Below, piece after piece: positions 8,321 to 16,311 of a stretch of DNA of 55,363 nt. Numbering within the stretch: the first letter of the stretch is position 1; each line of letters starts with the position of its first letter. The notes under the pieces were generated by a model. That model was not told the DNA's origin and searched no databases. It worked only from the letters and a program-made list of their open reading frames with translations. Source of the DNA: Acidobacteriota bacterium. GTDB lineage: Bacteria; Acidobacteriota; Thermoanaerobaculia; Multivoradales; SZUA-115. Position numbers and translations under genes: made by a program. The stretch is from the NCBI GenBank assembly GCA_024277255.1, contig JAJRVQ010000050.1:1-55363 (forward strand), given 5' to 3'.

Positions 8321-8575
8321 TTAGCCCTCGGTGCGCTGCTGGAATTTGCGCAGGTGTTCCTCGACCAAACGGTGAACCCCTATGCGCTGCAGGTGCGCCG
8401 CCAGGGTGAGGATCTGATTTCCCTGCAGGGGGTGGTCCTTGTAGATCACTTGTAGCACCGCCTTGAGTGCCGCCTCGAGTTCCGGATCACTACCGGCCAG
8501 AAGGTCGACACCGGGCTGGCCGACACCGGGTGGCGTCCCGTCAGCCACCGGCATGTGCAGTAGCTTGGCGTGCAT
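8321..8575 (-). CDS. Small protein of unknown function
   Basis: The 84-aa frame from the ATG at 8575 overlaps the ferredoxin gene end by 35 nt; ATG codons at 8611 and 8554 are alternatives and none has a clear ribosome site. The second half looks like a helical soluble protein (DPELEAALKAVLQVIY, then LTLAAHLQRIGVHRLVEEHL). I recognise no family and no signal peptide. Its place between ferredoxin and cupredoxin genes on the same strand suggests it is translated as part of that operon. Confidence 0.5.
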   Translation of the reverse strand: MHAKLLHMPVADGTPPGVGQPGVDLLAGSDPELEAALKAVLQVIYKDHPLQGNQILTLAAHLQRIGVHRLVEEHLRKFQQRTEG

Positions 8576-8930
8576 CGGCCGACTCGTGCATCGTCTGCGG
8601 TTCGTAGTCATAGAGGATCGAGCGCACCGTCTTGCTCGGTGCCACGGCCAAGCCCTCGTCCCAATCCCACATGTCGATGGTCTCCCACGGGCAGTAGCGG
8701 GCGCACAGCTGGCAGCCGATACAACGTTCGAGATCGACCTCGACCATCTTCATGAAATCAGGGTGTTCCGGCCCTGGAACGATCTCGATACAGTCCACCG
8801 GACAGAAGGCGATGCAGGCCTCGCAGCCGGTACAACCCGTCTGATCGATCACCGCGGTCTGACGCGGCGGGCGCGGGCGCCCGGCCTTATCGACCTCGAT
8901 CTTCTTGGCATAGGGAAAGTCCGTGCTCAT
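8541..8930 (-). CDS. Ferredoxin with two [4Fe-4S] clusters
   Basis: The ATG at 8930 has a GGAGG ribosome site and gives 129 aa. Two cluster motifs are complete: Cys33/36/39 with Cys43 (CTGCEACIAFCP), and Cys70/73/76 with Cys80 (CIGCQLCARYCP). The extra Cys47 lies in the PVDC segment typical of this fold. It has no signal peptide, so it is a cytoplasmic electron carrier. The C-terminus extends about 45 residues past the second cluster. It is the first gene of the minus-strand run down to 3219 and is divergent from the LuxE-like gene. Confidence 0.88.
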   Translation of the reverse strand: MSTDFPYAKKIEVDKAGRPRPPRQTAVIDQTGCTGCEACIAFCPVDCIEIVPGPEHPDFMKMVEVDLERCIGCQLCARYCPWETIDMWDWDEGLAVAPSKTVRSILYDYEPQTMHESADARQATAHAGG

Positions 8931-9019
8931 GCAGGCGGGCCTCCAAAGCTGAGATTGGTAAACAGGCTGAACGAATGGAGTCGATCCTATCACCCGGCAT
9001 AGAGGTTAAGATCCGCCGC

Positions 9020-10087
9020 ATGCTCAAGAAGCGCATCTCCCAGTTCATCGCCGACGCCGCCAGCGACGACTTCGAGTCCTTGGCTTTGCAGGCCTTCGAG
9101 TGGCAGTGCCAACGGATTCCCGCCCTGCGCACGCTGTGCGAGCAGCGCGGCCTCGAGCCGGGCGAAATCCAATCTTGGCGGGAGGTCCCCGCCGTGCCAG
9201 CCCTGGCCTTTCGCTCTCTGAAGTTGGCCGCCGACCCCGAGGTGGAGATTTTCCGTAGCAGCGGAACGACATCGGCGACCGCGGCACAACAGGAGCGCAG
9301 CACCCACTATCACCCCTACCCCGACCTCTACCGAGAGGCGATCGAAGCCTCGTTTCCGAACTACTGCCTGGACAGCGCCAGCACCTCCATGCTGGCCCTA
9401 GTGCCCGATCGGCGGCAGCTCCCGGATTCGAGCCTTTCCTTCATGGTCGACTACGTGGTGGAGCGCTACGGTGACCCAACCAGCCGCTACGCCTTCGGTA
9501 CGCGCGGCCTCGATTTCTCAGCCGCACGCTCGTGGGCGAGTGCTCGCCAGCGCAGCCGGCAGCCGGGGCTGATCCTGGCCACCACCTTCGCGCTCGCTCA
9601 GTGGCTCGAACGGCTCCAGCGCCTCGGCCTGCGCTTTCGTCTACCGCCGGGTACGACGGTCTTTGAAACCGGTGGCTACAAGGGCAAGAAGCGTGAACTC
9701 TCTCCCAGCGAGCTCCTCGCCGCGCTCGACGAACACCTGGGGGTGGGAGCCCAGCGGGTGGTGCGCGAGTACGGCATGACCGAACTCACCAGTCAGTTCT
9801 ACACCGAGGTTTTGCACGGCGGTGACGCCGACCTCTTTGTCGCCCCTCACTGGATGAGGGCGCGACTCCTCGACCCCGAAACGCTGGATGAAGTCCCCGC
9901 CGGCCAGACCGGACTGCTGGCCATTTTCGACCTCGCCAACCTCGGTTCGGCCGTCCATCTGCTCAGCGAAGATCTCGCCGTGGCCGAAGAGGGCGGTTTC
10001 CGGCTGGTCGGCCGCGCCTCGCAAGCGCAACTGCGCGGTTGCTCGCTGACCGCGGAAGAGTTAGCGGGCCCTCCACAGACCGAGTAG
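9020..10087 (+). CDS. LuxE-like acyl-protein synthetase
   Basis: The product is 355 aa from the ATG at 9020; an in-frame ATG at 8975 would add 15 residues. It has the LuxE-family layout of adenylate-forming enzymes: RSSGTTS (phosphate-binding loop), FETGGYKGKKRE, REYGMTEL, and GLLAIFDLANLGS near the end. Known LuxE proteins activate a fatty acid as acyl-AMP and pass it to a cysteine for reduction by LuxC. A LuxC homologue is at 10519, so the two probably form an acid reductase making an aldehyde. No luciferase genes are present. The 3' end overlaps the opposing VOC gene by 27 nt. Confidence 0.82.
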   Translation: MLKKRISQFIADAASDDFESLALQAFEWQCQRIPALRTLCEQRGLEPGEIQSWREVPAVPALAFRSLKLAADPEVEIFRSSGTTSATAAQQERSTHYHPYPDLYREAIEASFPNYCLDSASTSMLALVPDRRQLPDSSLSFMVDYVVERYGDPTSRYAFGTRGLDFSAARSWASARQRSRQPGLILATTFALAQWLERLQRLGLRFRLPPGTTVFETGGYKGKKRELSPSELLAALDEHLGVGAQRVVREYGMTELTSQFYTEVLHGGDADLFVAPHWMRARLLDPETLDEVPAGQTGLLAIFDLANLGSAVHLLSEDLAVAEEGGFRLVGRASQAQLRGCSLTAEELAGPPQTE

Positions 10088-10453
10088 GTTGCCCTCGCTA
10101 TCGCGAAAGCGGGCGAATTCGCCGACCTCGCCGACCCGCCGCGGCGGCACCACCACGCGGCCGCCCGCCGCCGAGACCTCCTCCAGAACCGGCTGCAAGG
10201 CGCAGCCACTCAAGTGAATCACCAGCAGAGGCTGGTCGCACCCCAGCCCCTGCGCCGACGCCAACCCACCCTGAATCGCCCCGCGCAAGGCGCTCGGCGG
10301 CGGCGCTTGCGGCTCCTCGGTGCGCACCTGGCAATACTCCCCATCCGCCCAGGGTTGGGGCTCGATTCGCCAGCCGAAGACCCGGCGGTAGAATTTCGCC
10401 GCCCGTTCGATATCGTGGGTCGGGATCTCAAAATGGCTGACCGTTGCACGCAT
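10061..10453 (-). CDS. VOC (glyoxalase/bleomycin-resistance fold) family protein
   Basis: The ATG at 10453 has AGGGGAACGGGG upstream and gives 130 aa. The two beta-alpha-beta-beta-beta halves of the vicinal-oxygen-chelate fold are visible: VSHFEIPTHDIERAAKFYRRVFGW at the start, and LEEVSAAGGRVVVPP...FARFRDSEGNLLGLW at the end. Such proteins are metal-dependent lyases, isomerases or binding proteins; the substrate cannot be read. It lies on the opposite strand between the LuxE- and LuxC-like genes, with a 65-bp divergent gap to the latter. Confidence 0.82.
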   Translation of the reverse strand: MRATVSHFEIPTHDIERAAKFYRRVFGWRIEPQPWADGEYCQVRTEEPQAPPPSALRGAIQGGLASAQGLGCDQPLLVIHLSGCALQPVLEEVSAAGGRVVVPPRRVGEVGEFARFRDSEGNLLGLWRAR

Positions 10454-10518
10454 CCCCGTTCCCCTTGGCAGTGCCCCCGACGCCATCCGCTGGAGGCCAT
10501 GGAGGGCGAAAGTATCCC

Positions 10519-11805
10519 ATGACGCTGCAAGATTACGCCCTACCCGCCGAACTCGCCTCATCCCTCGTCGTTGACCAGGGACGGAGCCGAGCCGCGACAC
10601 CGGTGCGTCACGCCCAGCTCACTCCTCGGTTACTGCGCCGATTGGTCCAACGACTGGCCACCGCGGGTGGGCGGGCGATCCGCGAGGTAGGACAGCAACG
10701 CCTGCTCGACCTGTGGACGGACACAGTGGAGACTTTCCTCGATCCCGCATCTTCTGAGCGCAGGCGGCTCGACGCCACGCTAGCCGTCCACTGCCGGCTG
10801 TCGCCGGCGGGGCTCAACGCCGGCTTGGAGGCTATCCTCGAGGGCGTTGCCCGCCGGCCGGCCACACCGATCTTCCGCCAAGCCACCGCACACGATCGAT
10901 CCAGCGGGGCAACGCCACCGGCATGGATCGTCCTGGCTTCGAACCTGCCGGCGCTCGCCGTTCAACCGTTGCTCCCCACGCTGGCCTGTGGCCGGCCGGT
11001 GGTCCTCAAATCCCCCTCCGCCGAGCCCTTCTTCGCCGCGCAGTTCGTCCGCGCCCTGTGCGCCCGCCAGCCGCTGCTCCAGGAGGCGATAGCGGCGCTC
11101 ACCTGGCGAGGCGGAGACCGTGAACTCGAAGCTCCACTGCTCGCCGGCTGCGAACCGATCGTCGCCTACGGCGAAGCGGCGACCCTCGCCAACCTCGAAG
11201 GGAGAGCGCGCGGCCGCATCGTAGGCCTCGGACCCAAGACCAGCCTGGCCATCGTCAGCCAAGACTCAGACCCGGCGAGCGTCGCCCGGGCGCTGGCCCG
11301 CGACATCGCCCTCTTCGACCAGCGTGGCTGCCTCTCGGTGGCCGCCGTCTATACCGACGGGAGGGCCTCCGTCTTGGCTGCCGCACTGGCCGCGGCACTC
11401 AGCGATCAGGCCGGCCGGCTACCCCCCGGGCCCGCCGACCTCGGCGATGCCGCCGCCGTCCAACAACTGCGCGGCGAAGCACAGATGCGCGGCCTCGAAG
11501 GCCACTTTCTCGCCCTGAACGCGGGCACAGTACTCATCGAGCCCAAGCCTGACTTTTACCCTTCACCGGGCTTGAGAACGGTACGCATCCACCCCGTGTT
11601 GAACCTGGCCGCCATCCCTGCCCTGCTCAGACCATGGAAAGGGCGACTGCAAGGGGCCGCGCTCGCCGGCGAAGCAGCCTGGCAACTGGCTCCCCAACTC
11701 CGCTCGCTGGCCATTTCCCGCTGCGCCGAAACCGGTCAGCTGCAATGGCCCGACGCCGGTTGGGAGAACGGGATGGGGCTAGAACTCTTTCGACAACCAG
11801 CGTAG
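10519..11805 (+). CDS. LuxC-like acyl-CoA/acyl-protein reductase
   Basis: The ATG at 10519 follows GGAGGG and gives 428 aa; the in-frame start upstream would run into the VOC gene. The aldehyde-dehydrogenase-like fold of LuxC is recognisable: a nucleotide-binding segment WIVLASNLPALAVQPLLPTLACGRPVVLKSPS, and the catalytic cysteine in FDQRGCLSVAAVY. LuxC reduces an activated fatty acyl group with NADPH to the aldehyde. Its likely partner is the LuxE-like protein at 9020. There is no LuxD thioesterase or LuxAB here, so a non-luminous role in lipid or aldehyde metabolism is more likely. The 3' end overlaps the opposing beta-barrel gene by 27 nt. Confidence 0.82.
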   Translation: MTLQDYALPAELASSLVVDQGRSRAATPVRHAQLTPRLLRRLVQRLATAGGRAIREVGQQRLLDLWTDTVETFLDPASSERRRLDATLAVHCRLSPAGLNAGLEAILEGVARRPATPIFRQATAHDRSSGATPPAWIVLASNLPALAVQPLLPTLACGRPVVLKSPSAEPFFAAQFVRALCARQPLLQEAIAALTWRGGDRELEAPLLAGCEPIVAYGEAATLANLEGRARGRIVGLGPKTSLAIVSQDSDPASVARALARDIALFDQRGCLSVAAVYTDGRASVLAAALAAALSDQAGRLPPGPADLGDAAAVQQLRGEAQMRGLEGHFLALNAGTVLIEPKPDFYPSPGLRTVRIHPVLNLAAIPALLRPWKGRLQGAALAGEAAWQLAPQLRSLAISRCAETGQLQWPDAGWENGMGLELFRQPA

Positions 11806-13140
11806 GGTGACTAGCAGCTCATCGTTCTGGCGCACCGCACCGGTGGCCAGCACGAAGTCGTTGGCCGCGTACTCGGCGGTGAGATCCAGCTCGGGGAGAA
11901 TCCCCAGGCGGATTCCGTAGTCGAGTTTCTCCCAGTCCCAGGTGATGCTTGGAGCGGGAAAACCGGGGGCACCGCCGAACTCGGGGTCGAGCTTGGAGAA
12001 ACGGATCGCGGGGCTGATCGAGGGGAAAAGCTGCCGGCCGCCGACGGCCCAGGCTAGCGGCAGATCGATCTGCCAGGCCACCTCCAGCTCATAGCCGGTG
12101 CGCTTCAGACCGGCGGCATCCTGATCGACATATTGGGCGAAGAGTGAGAAACCGTCCACATAGAGCCAGAGATTGGCGCCAAACTCCTCTTTCTGCCGCC
12201 CCTCGATGGCCAGCGGTGCCTGATTGAACGGGCCGCGCAAGAGGTCGAGGTCGCCACCGTAGAAGGTGCCCCCCAAGTCCACCGTGTCGGCAAGATCGCG
12301 CCGGTAGCCAAAGGCCAGGATCTCGACACCCCGGGCGCCGCTCTCATCGGCGAAACGCAGCCCCAATCCCAGCCCGGACTCCCAGTTGCTGTCAACGCCC
12401 TCGATCTCCGCGTCGTAGAGGATCACCACTCCTGTTCCCAACTCCGGGTTCGGCGGATCATTGAACAGTCGCGACGTTCCGTTGTCCCCCGCCAGCGCGT
12501 TCGGATCGCGAATGAACAGGGGGTTTCCCTGCGTCAAGGAGCCGCGCAGATAGAGGTGGCGCCCCAGATCCAGCCCCGCCTCAAACCCTAGATCCTCGAA
12601 ACGGTTGAAGGCCGTCGAGACCAGGCCATAGCTCTCCAGGTGGCGGTCGTTCTGGCGTTCGAACTTCGCCATCTTGCCGATCTTCAGATAGGCGCCGGGC
12701 TTTTCCGGCAGTATCGCCGGTTCCCATGCCCGCCCAAAGCGGATCCAAGCCTCATCGATGTCCACCTGATGATCCTCGGAGGTCGGATTGCGATCGTGAA
12801 GATCCACCACGTCGACCTTCAGATGCGCTGCGACCATCTCGCCCCAGGAGGCGCCGGCCAGGAGAGTCAACACAGAGAACTCGACGTGCTGCCCTTCGTC
12901 CACCGTCCCCAGGACGGCAGCCATGGTGCCGGCAGCCGGGCCGGGCCCGGTGGGGACTCTCACCGGGAGGCGAAAGTCGTCACTGTCGCGATAGTGCGCC
13001 TTGGCCTCGAATCCCCAGTCCCAAATCCAACCCGGTTCGGCCACCGGCGCGGCGCGCTCATCGAGCACCTGTGCCGCGGCCGGCAAGCAGCAGCAGAACA
13101 ACAAGGCGCAGGTCGGCCGAGCGAAACCACGAAGTCCCAT
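11779..13140 (-). CDS. Outer-membrane beta-barrel (porin-like) protein
   Basis: The ATG at 13140 has GAGGAG nearby and gives 453 aa with a signal peptide (LLFCCCLPAAAQ). The body has the alternating aromatic/polar strands of a barrel, such as LYLRGSLTQGNPLF, GLGLGLRFADE and YGIRLGILPELDLTAEYA. The last residue is Phe in LLVTLRWLSKEF, the usual outer-membrane insertion signal. Substrate is unknown. It is 41 nt downstream of the thioredoxin-like gene, at the end of a long minus-strand run. Confidence 0.78.
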   Translation of the reverse strand: MGLRGFARPTCALLFCCCLPAAAQVLDERAAPVAEPGWIWDWGFEAKAHYRDSDDFRLPVRVPTGPGPAAGTMAAVLGTVDEGQHVEFSVLTLLAGASWGEMVAAHLKVDVVDLHDRNPTSEDHQVDIDEAWIRFGRAWEPAILPEKPGAYLKIGKMAKFERQNDRHLESYGLVSTAFNRFEDLGFEAGLDLGRHLYLRGSLTQGNPLFIRDPNALAGDNGTSRLFNDPPNPELGTGVVILYDAEIEGVDSNWESGLGLGLRFADESGARGVEILAFGYRRDLADTVDLGGTFYGGDLDLLRGPFNQAPLAIEGRQKEEFGANLWLYVDGFSLFAQYVDQDAAGLKRTGYELEVAWQIDLPLAWAVGGRQLFPSISPAIRFSKLDPEFGGAPGFPAPSITWDWEKLDYGIRLGILPELDLTAEYAANDFVLATGAVRQNDELLVTLRWLSKEF

Positions 13141-13181
13141 CGAGTCTCCTCTCGGGAGGTTAGCGAGGCAGGTAGAGGTCT

Positions 13182-14033
13182 CTAACCGGCGTCCTTGACG
13201 ATCTGGGCCAGTGTCTGCTCCGGCCTTTGCCAACCAGCGTTGGTGATTCGCCCCGCTTCCTTACCGTCGACGTAGACGATCGCCGTCGGCACTCCTTTGA
13301 CCTTGGCCTTCTTGACTTCGGGATCGGTCCACGCCTTGGGAGGCTTCGGCAGACCGTAGTACTTGAAACGCACCTTGCTCTCGCCCAAACTCTGATTCAC
13401 CTTGATCCCATACGGCAAGAAACGCTTGCAGACGCTACACCAGGAACCAAAGAAGATCCTCACCTCGACATCCTTGCCTTGCTGGCGCAGCGAAGAGACG
13501 GTGCCGGCCGAGGGTGTGTACGTTCCAGCCTTGACCCCATACTCCGGCGTATAGTCCAGCAGCTCGTCCATCTCGTGCCAGCCGACCAGAGGCGGTCTGG
13601 GCACCATTGCCGCCTGCTGACCATCGACGCTGAAAAGAATCTTCTCCCCCTCGGTGCTTGACCGGCCCAGACTGGCGTAGACGGCCCCTTCGAGCAAATC
13701 GATGTTGCCATTGTCCCGGTGCGCCACCTTCATGATGCTCACTCTCTCGACACTGCTGCCGCGCTGGCGAACGAGAATCGGTGAGTCGAAGGCCTTGGTC
13801 ACCAGATAGGCGGCCGCTCGTTGCGAGAAGTAGAGTTTGGCCTTGGCGACCGGCTTGCCATCGACCAGCAGCTGATAGTCGCTACTCGGAGCGAAGGCCT
13901 GCAATACCACGTCGGAAGGTAGGCGTTGCGCGGTGGCCAAGACCGGCGACAACAGCAAGCCGATGAGCGCTCCAGCCGTCCACAGCCGGCGGCGAACGGG
14001 GGTGGGCAGAATTGTGAGGTCGATCTGGTTCAT
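13182..14033 (-). CDS. Secreted thioredoxin-fold protein
   Basis: The ATG at 14033 with AGGAG upstream gives 283 aa. A signal peptide (to about residue 36, LLSPVLATAQ) is followed by about 150 residues without a recognised domain (with an LLVDGK segment). A thioredoxin-fold C-terminal part follows with FFGSWCSVCKRFLP (Cys199/Cys202) and a conserved cis-proline segment VKGVPTAIVY. The CSVC site suggests disulfide exchange in the periplasm. The upstream MauE-like membrane protein gene (96-nt gap) is a typical partner for moving electrons across the membrane, by analogy with MauE/DoxX-thioredoxin pairs. Confidence 0.8.
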   Translation of the reverse strand: MNQIDLTILPTPVRRRLWTAGALIGLLLSPVLATAQRLPSDVVLQAFAPSSDYQLLVDGKPVAKAKLYFSQRAAAYLVTKAFDSPILVRQRGSSVERVSIMKVAHRDNGNIDLLEGAVYASLGRSSTEGEKILFSVDGQQAAMVPRPPLVGWHEMDELLDYTPEYGVKAGTYTPSAGTVSSLRQQGKDVEVRIFFGSWCSVCKRFLPYGIKVNQSLGESKVRFKYYGLPKPPKAWTDPEVKKAKVKGVPTAIVYVDGKEAGRITNAGWQRPEQTLAQIVKDAG

Positions 14034-14129
14034 GGCGTCTCCTGGGGTCAATATCTGCATGGAGTCTATCCGTGTTGACTATTCATTCTCGTTGGCGCCC
14101 AACAAGGGTCCCGCGTTCGAGGGCCATCG

Positions 14130-15122
14130 TCATTGAGGCGATCCGGCTTGCGCCGCCGCCCAAGGCGGAAGCCCATCATACGTGGTGGTGACCGTTCCGT
14201 CCTCGACGCGAAAGCTACGCGGTAGACGACGGTAGAGCGGACGCAGCAGTGCAGGTGGCATTTCGCGCACATCGAAGGCGGGACCCGCGCTCCACTGGAA
14301 AGCCACCAGCCTCTCGCTTTCAGCCGCAGTGAGGGCCCACAGCATCGCCTCGGATTGGGCGAACAGATACTCGTTCATCGCCGGAACCGCGGCGGCAAAC
14401 TCCTCTTCCAAATCCGTGAGGACCACCCAATGTTCTCCACTGCTCAGTTCGGGAATGATCAGATCGAGGCAGATTCGCTCGGCATCGCGGCCCGAGCACA
14501 GCTTTGCGATGTCCACACCCGGCTTCAACCGGGTGGCCAGATTGTCGAGCGGTAGGCTCGGCGCCCGCCAAGCGAAGAGCAGGCCGGCGACGACCGCCAC
14601 AGCTGTCAACACCACTCGTAGTCGCGGGAATTCCAGCTTGCGTCCGCGACCGACAAAGGCGAGGAGCAACGCCGGCACCATGAGCAGCAAATCCTGCCAG
14701 AAGGCCTCCGCCGGCGTGCGCTCGACCAGGTTGCCGAAGCAGCCGCACCCGGTTCCCTCGGGCAGGAGACCCCGCGCATCGAGCCAGTAGCTGCGCCCGG
14801 TGAGAAACAGAAAGAAGGCCACCAGCAGCACCGCCGGCATCAAGATCCACCACCGGCGTACACCGAGCAGCAGGGCGACGCCGAGACCGATCTCCAGTCC
14901 CAAGGCGACGAAAGCCACCACCATGGCCGGCAACAAGAAATCCAACCTCTCGAACTCGATCTGTTCCACGAAGCTCTGCGGGGCCAGCATCTTGCTCCAA
15001 GCCGCTACCAGCAACACCGCCCCGAGAAACACCCCGCCCAGCAAACCGACGGTTCGCAGCCAGTGCGGCCCAGGATAGGGCGCAGGGTTGGGCACAGGGT
15101 TTGTGGATCGGCGTATCAGCAA
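14130..15122 (-). CDS. MauE/DoxX-like membrane protein
   Basis: This 330-aa protein has about five membrane helices (23-41, 62-86, 91-109, 142-158, 168-186) and the GCGCFG motif (125-130) characteristic of the MauE branch of the DoxX superfamily. MauE-type proteins are thought to carry reducing power across the membrane for periplasmic disulfide chemistry. A ~140-residue soluble C-terminal domain with two cysteines (KLCSGRDAERIC) is an unusual addition. The start is unsure: the frame opens with TTG at 15122, with a GTG at 15095 as the alternative, and neither has a strong ribosome site. The gene lies 22 nt after the FHA-RDD gene and before the thioredoxin-fold gene. Confidence 0.72.
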   Translation of the reverse strand: MLIRRSTNPVPNPAPYPGPHWLRTVGLLGGVFLGAVLLVAAWSKMLAPQSFVEQIEFERLDFLLPAMVVAFVALGLEIGLGVALLLGVRRWWILMPAVLLVAFFLFLTGRSYWLDARGLLPEGTGCGCFGNLVERTPAEAFWQDLLLMVPALLLAFVGRGRKLEFPRLRVVLTAVAVVAGLLFAWRAPSLPLDNLATRLKPGVDIAKLCSGRDAERICLDLIIPELSSGEHWVVLTDLEEEFAAAVPAMNEYLFAQSEAMLWALTAAESERLVAFQWSAGPAFDVREMPPALLRPLYRRLPRSFRVEDGTVTTTYDGLPPWAAAQAGSPQ

Positions 15123-15144
15123 ATTCTACCAGTCTGACGGCCGG

Positions 15145-16251
15145 CTACAACTTGCGGATAACCCGAGTCCCCGAAATCACATCGTGTAAGGCCAGCCGGT
15201 CGCGATGCAACAGCAGCGAGACGAAACCGAGCCCCAAGGTCACCACGCTGACGGTAAATCCAACCAGCCGGCGCAGCGCGCGCGACAGCGACAACGGGCT
15301 TGTCCCTTCCGCATCGCAGACCTTCAGCCCCACCATCCGCTGGCCCGGCGTCGATCCCCAGACGACCCAACTGACCACCAGCCCCACGGTGCCGAAAATG
15401 ATCGCAAAGCCGAGCGCTAGCGAGCGGCCGGCCGCAGTCACCAAGCCGCCACGAAAGTAGGAAACCACAAGGGTCAGTGCGATGAGTAAGACGACGTCCA
15501 GAAGGCCGGCAACGAGGCGAGAAAGAGGTTCGGCCCCCGGCGGTACGGCGGGTGAAGGCGCGGGGGAGTAGGCGGGCATGGGTGTGTGCACTGTGGCGGG
15601 AATTTCGCCCTCCAGTGTTTCGCCGAAATCGATCGGCGACAGCAACTCTCCGCTCGACCCGGAATCAAGCACCGCGTCGGGCGAATCTCCGGCGGCCTCG
15701 AATCCTCGAGTATCCGGCTGAACCCCAGCCGGCTCGGCCAACGGGAAAATTCCGGTCTTCATCTCCGAATCCGGCTCGCTGACCGGCACCTCGGTAATCC
15801 GAGGGGTGCCGGTCGCCATCACCTCGCTACCGGTGAGCGCCTCGGATCGAGTGAGATCGGGGAGCCGCCGCACTGCTGGTGTGCCGGCGCGATGCTCGGT
15901 AAACCTCTCATCCACCGCTGCGGTCAATTCCTCCACCGGTATGGGCTCGGACTGGGTGCTCGGAATTCGACGCACTCGCAGCTTCGCCTCACCGAGCAGG
16001 ACTTCGTCGCCGTCGCACAGATCCGCCTCGCCGCGCAGCAACTCGCCGTTGATGTAGGTGCCGTTGCTCGAGTTCAGGTCCTGCACCGAGAGCCGACCGC
16101 CGGACCACGAGATCATCGCATGCACACGGCTTACGCTGCGCTCGTCAACGACCAGATCACAGCGGTGGCTGCGACCTACGGTGCGTTCACCAGGCGACAG
16201 AGCCAGTCGCCGATCGCCCAGCTCGAGATAGATAATTTCTTCGCCGGGCAT
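15145..16251 (-). CDS. FHA-RDD domain protein
   Basis: This 368-aa protein starts at an ATG with AGGAG ten bases upstream. An N-terminal forkhead-associated domain (about 15-95) has GRSHRC, SRVHAMI and NSSNGTYING, the residues that bind phosphothreonine peptides. A long Pro/Glu/Ser-rich linker (100-240) leads to a C-terminal RDD domain with membrane helices at about 250-268, 278-300 and 330-352 and the motif GQRMVGLKVCD. FHA domains read out Ser/Thr kinase activity, and three such kinases are encoded in this window, including one on the same strand upstream. Its membrane job is unknown. Confidence 0.85.
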   Translation of the reverse strand: MPGEEIIYLELGDRRLALSPGERTVGRSHRCDLVVDERSVSRVHAMISWSGGRLSVQDLNSSNGTYINGELLRGEADLCDGDEVLLGEAKLRVRRIPSTQSEPIPVEELTAAVDERFTEHRAGTPAVRRLPDLTRSEALTGSEVMATGTPRITEVPVSEPDSEMKTGIFPLAEPAGVQPDTRGFEAAGDSPDAVLDSGSSGELLSPIDFGETLEGEIPATVHTPMPAYSPAPSPAVPPGAEPLSRLVAGLLDVVLLIALTLVVSYFRGGLVTAAGRSLALGFAIIFGTVGLVVSWVVWGSTPGQRMVGLKVCDAEGTSPLSLSRALRRLVGFTVSVVTLGLGFVSLLLHRDRLALHDVISGTRVIRKL

Positions 16252-16311
16252 TGCCCCGCTCTCCTAAACTCACTGGTTGAAGGTAGACAAGAATAGCACC
16301 AAGCGAGGGGG

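Noticed and set aside
9020..11805. A bioluminescence (lux) operon
   Set aside because: Only LuxE- and LuxC-like genes are present; luxA, luxB and luxD are missing, so light emission is not supported.
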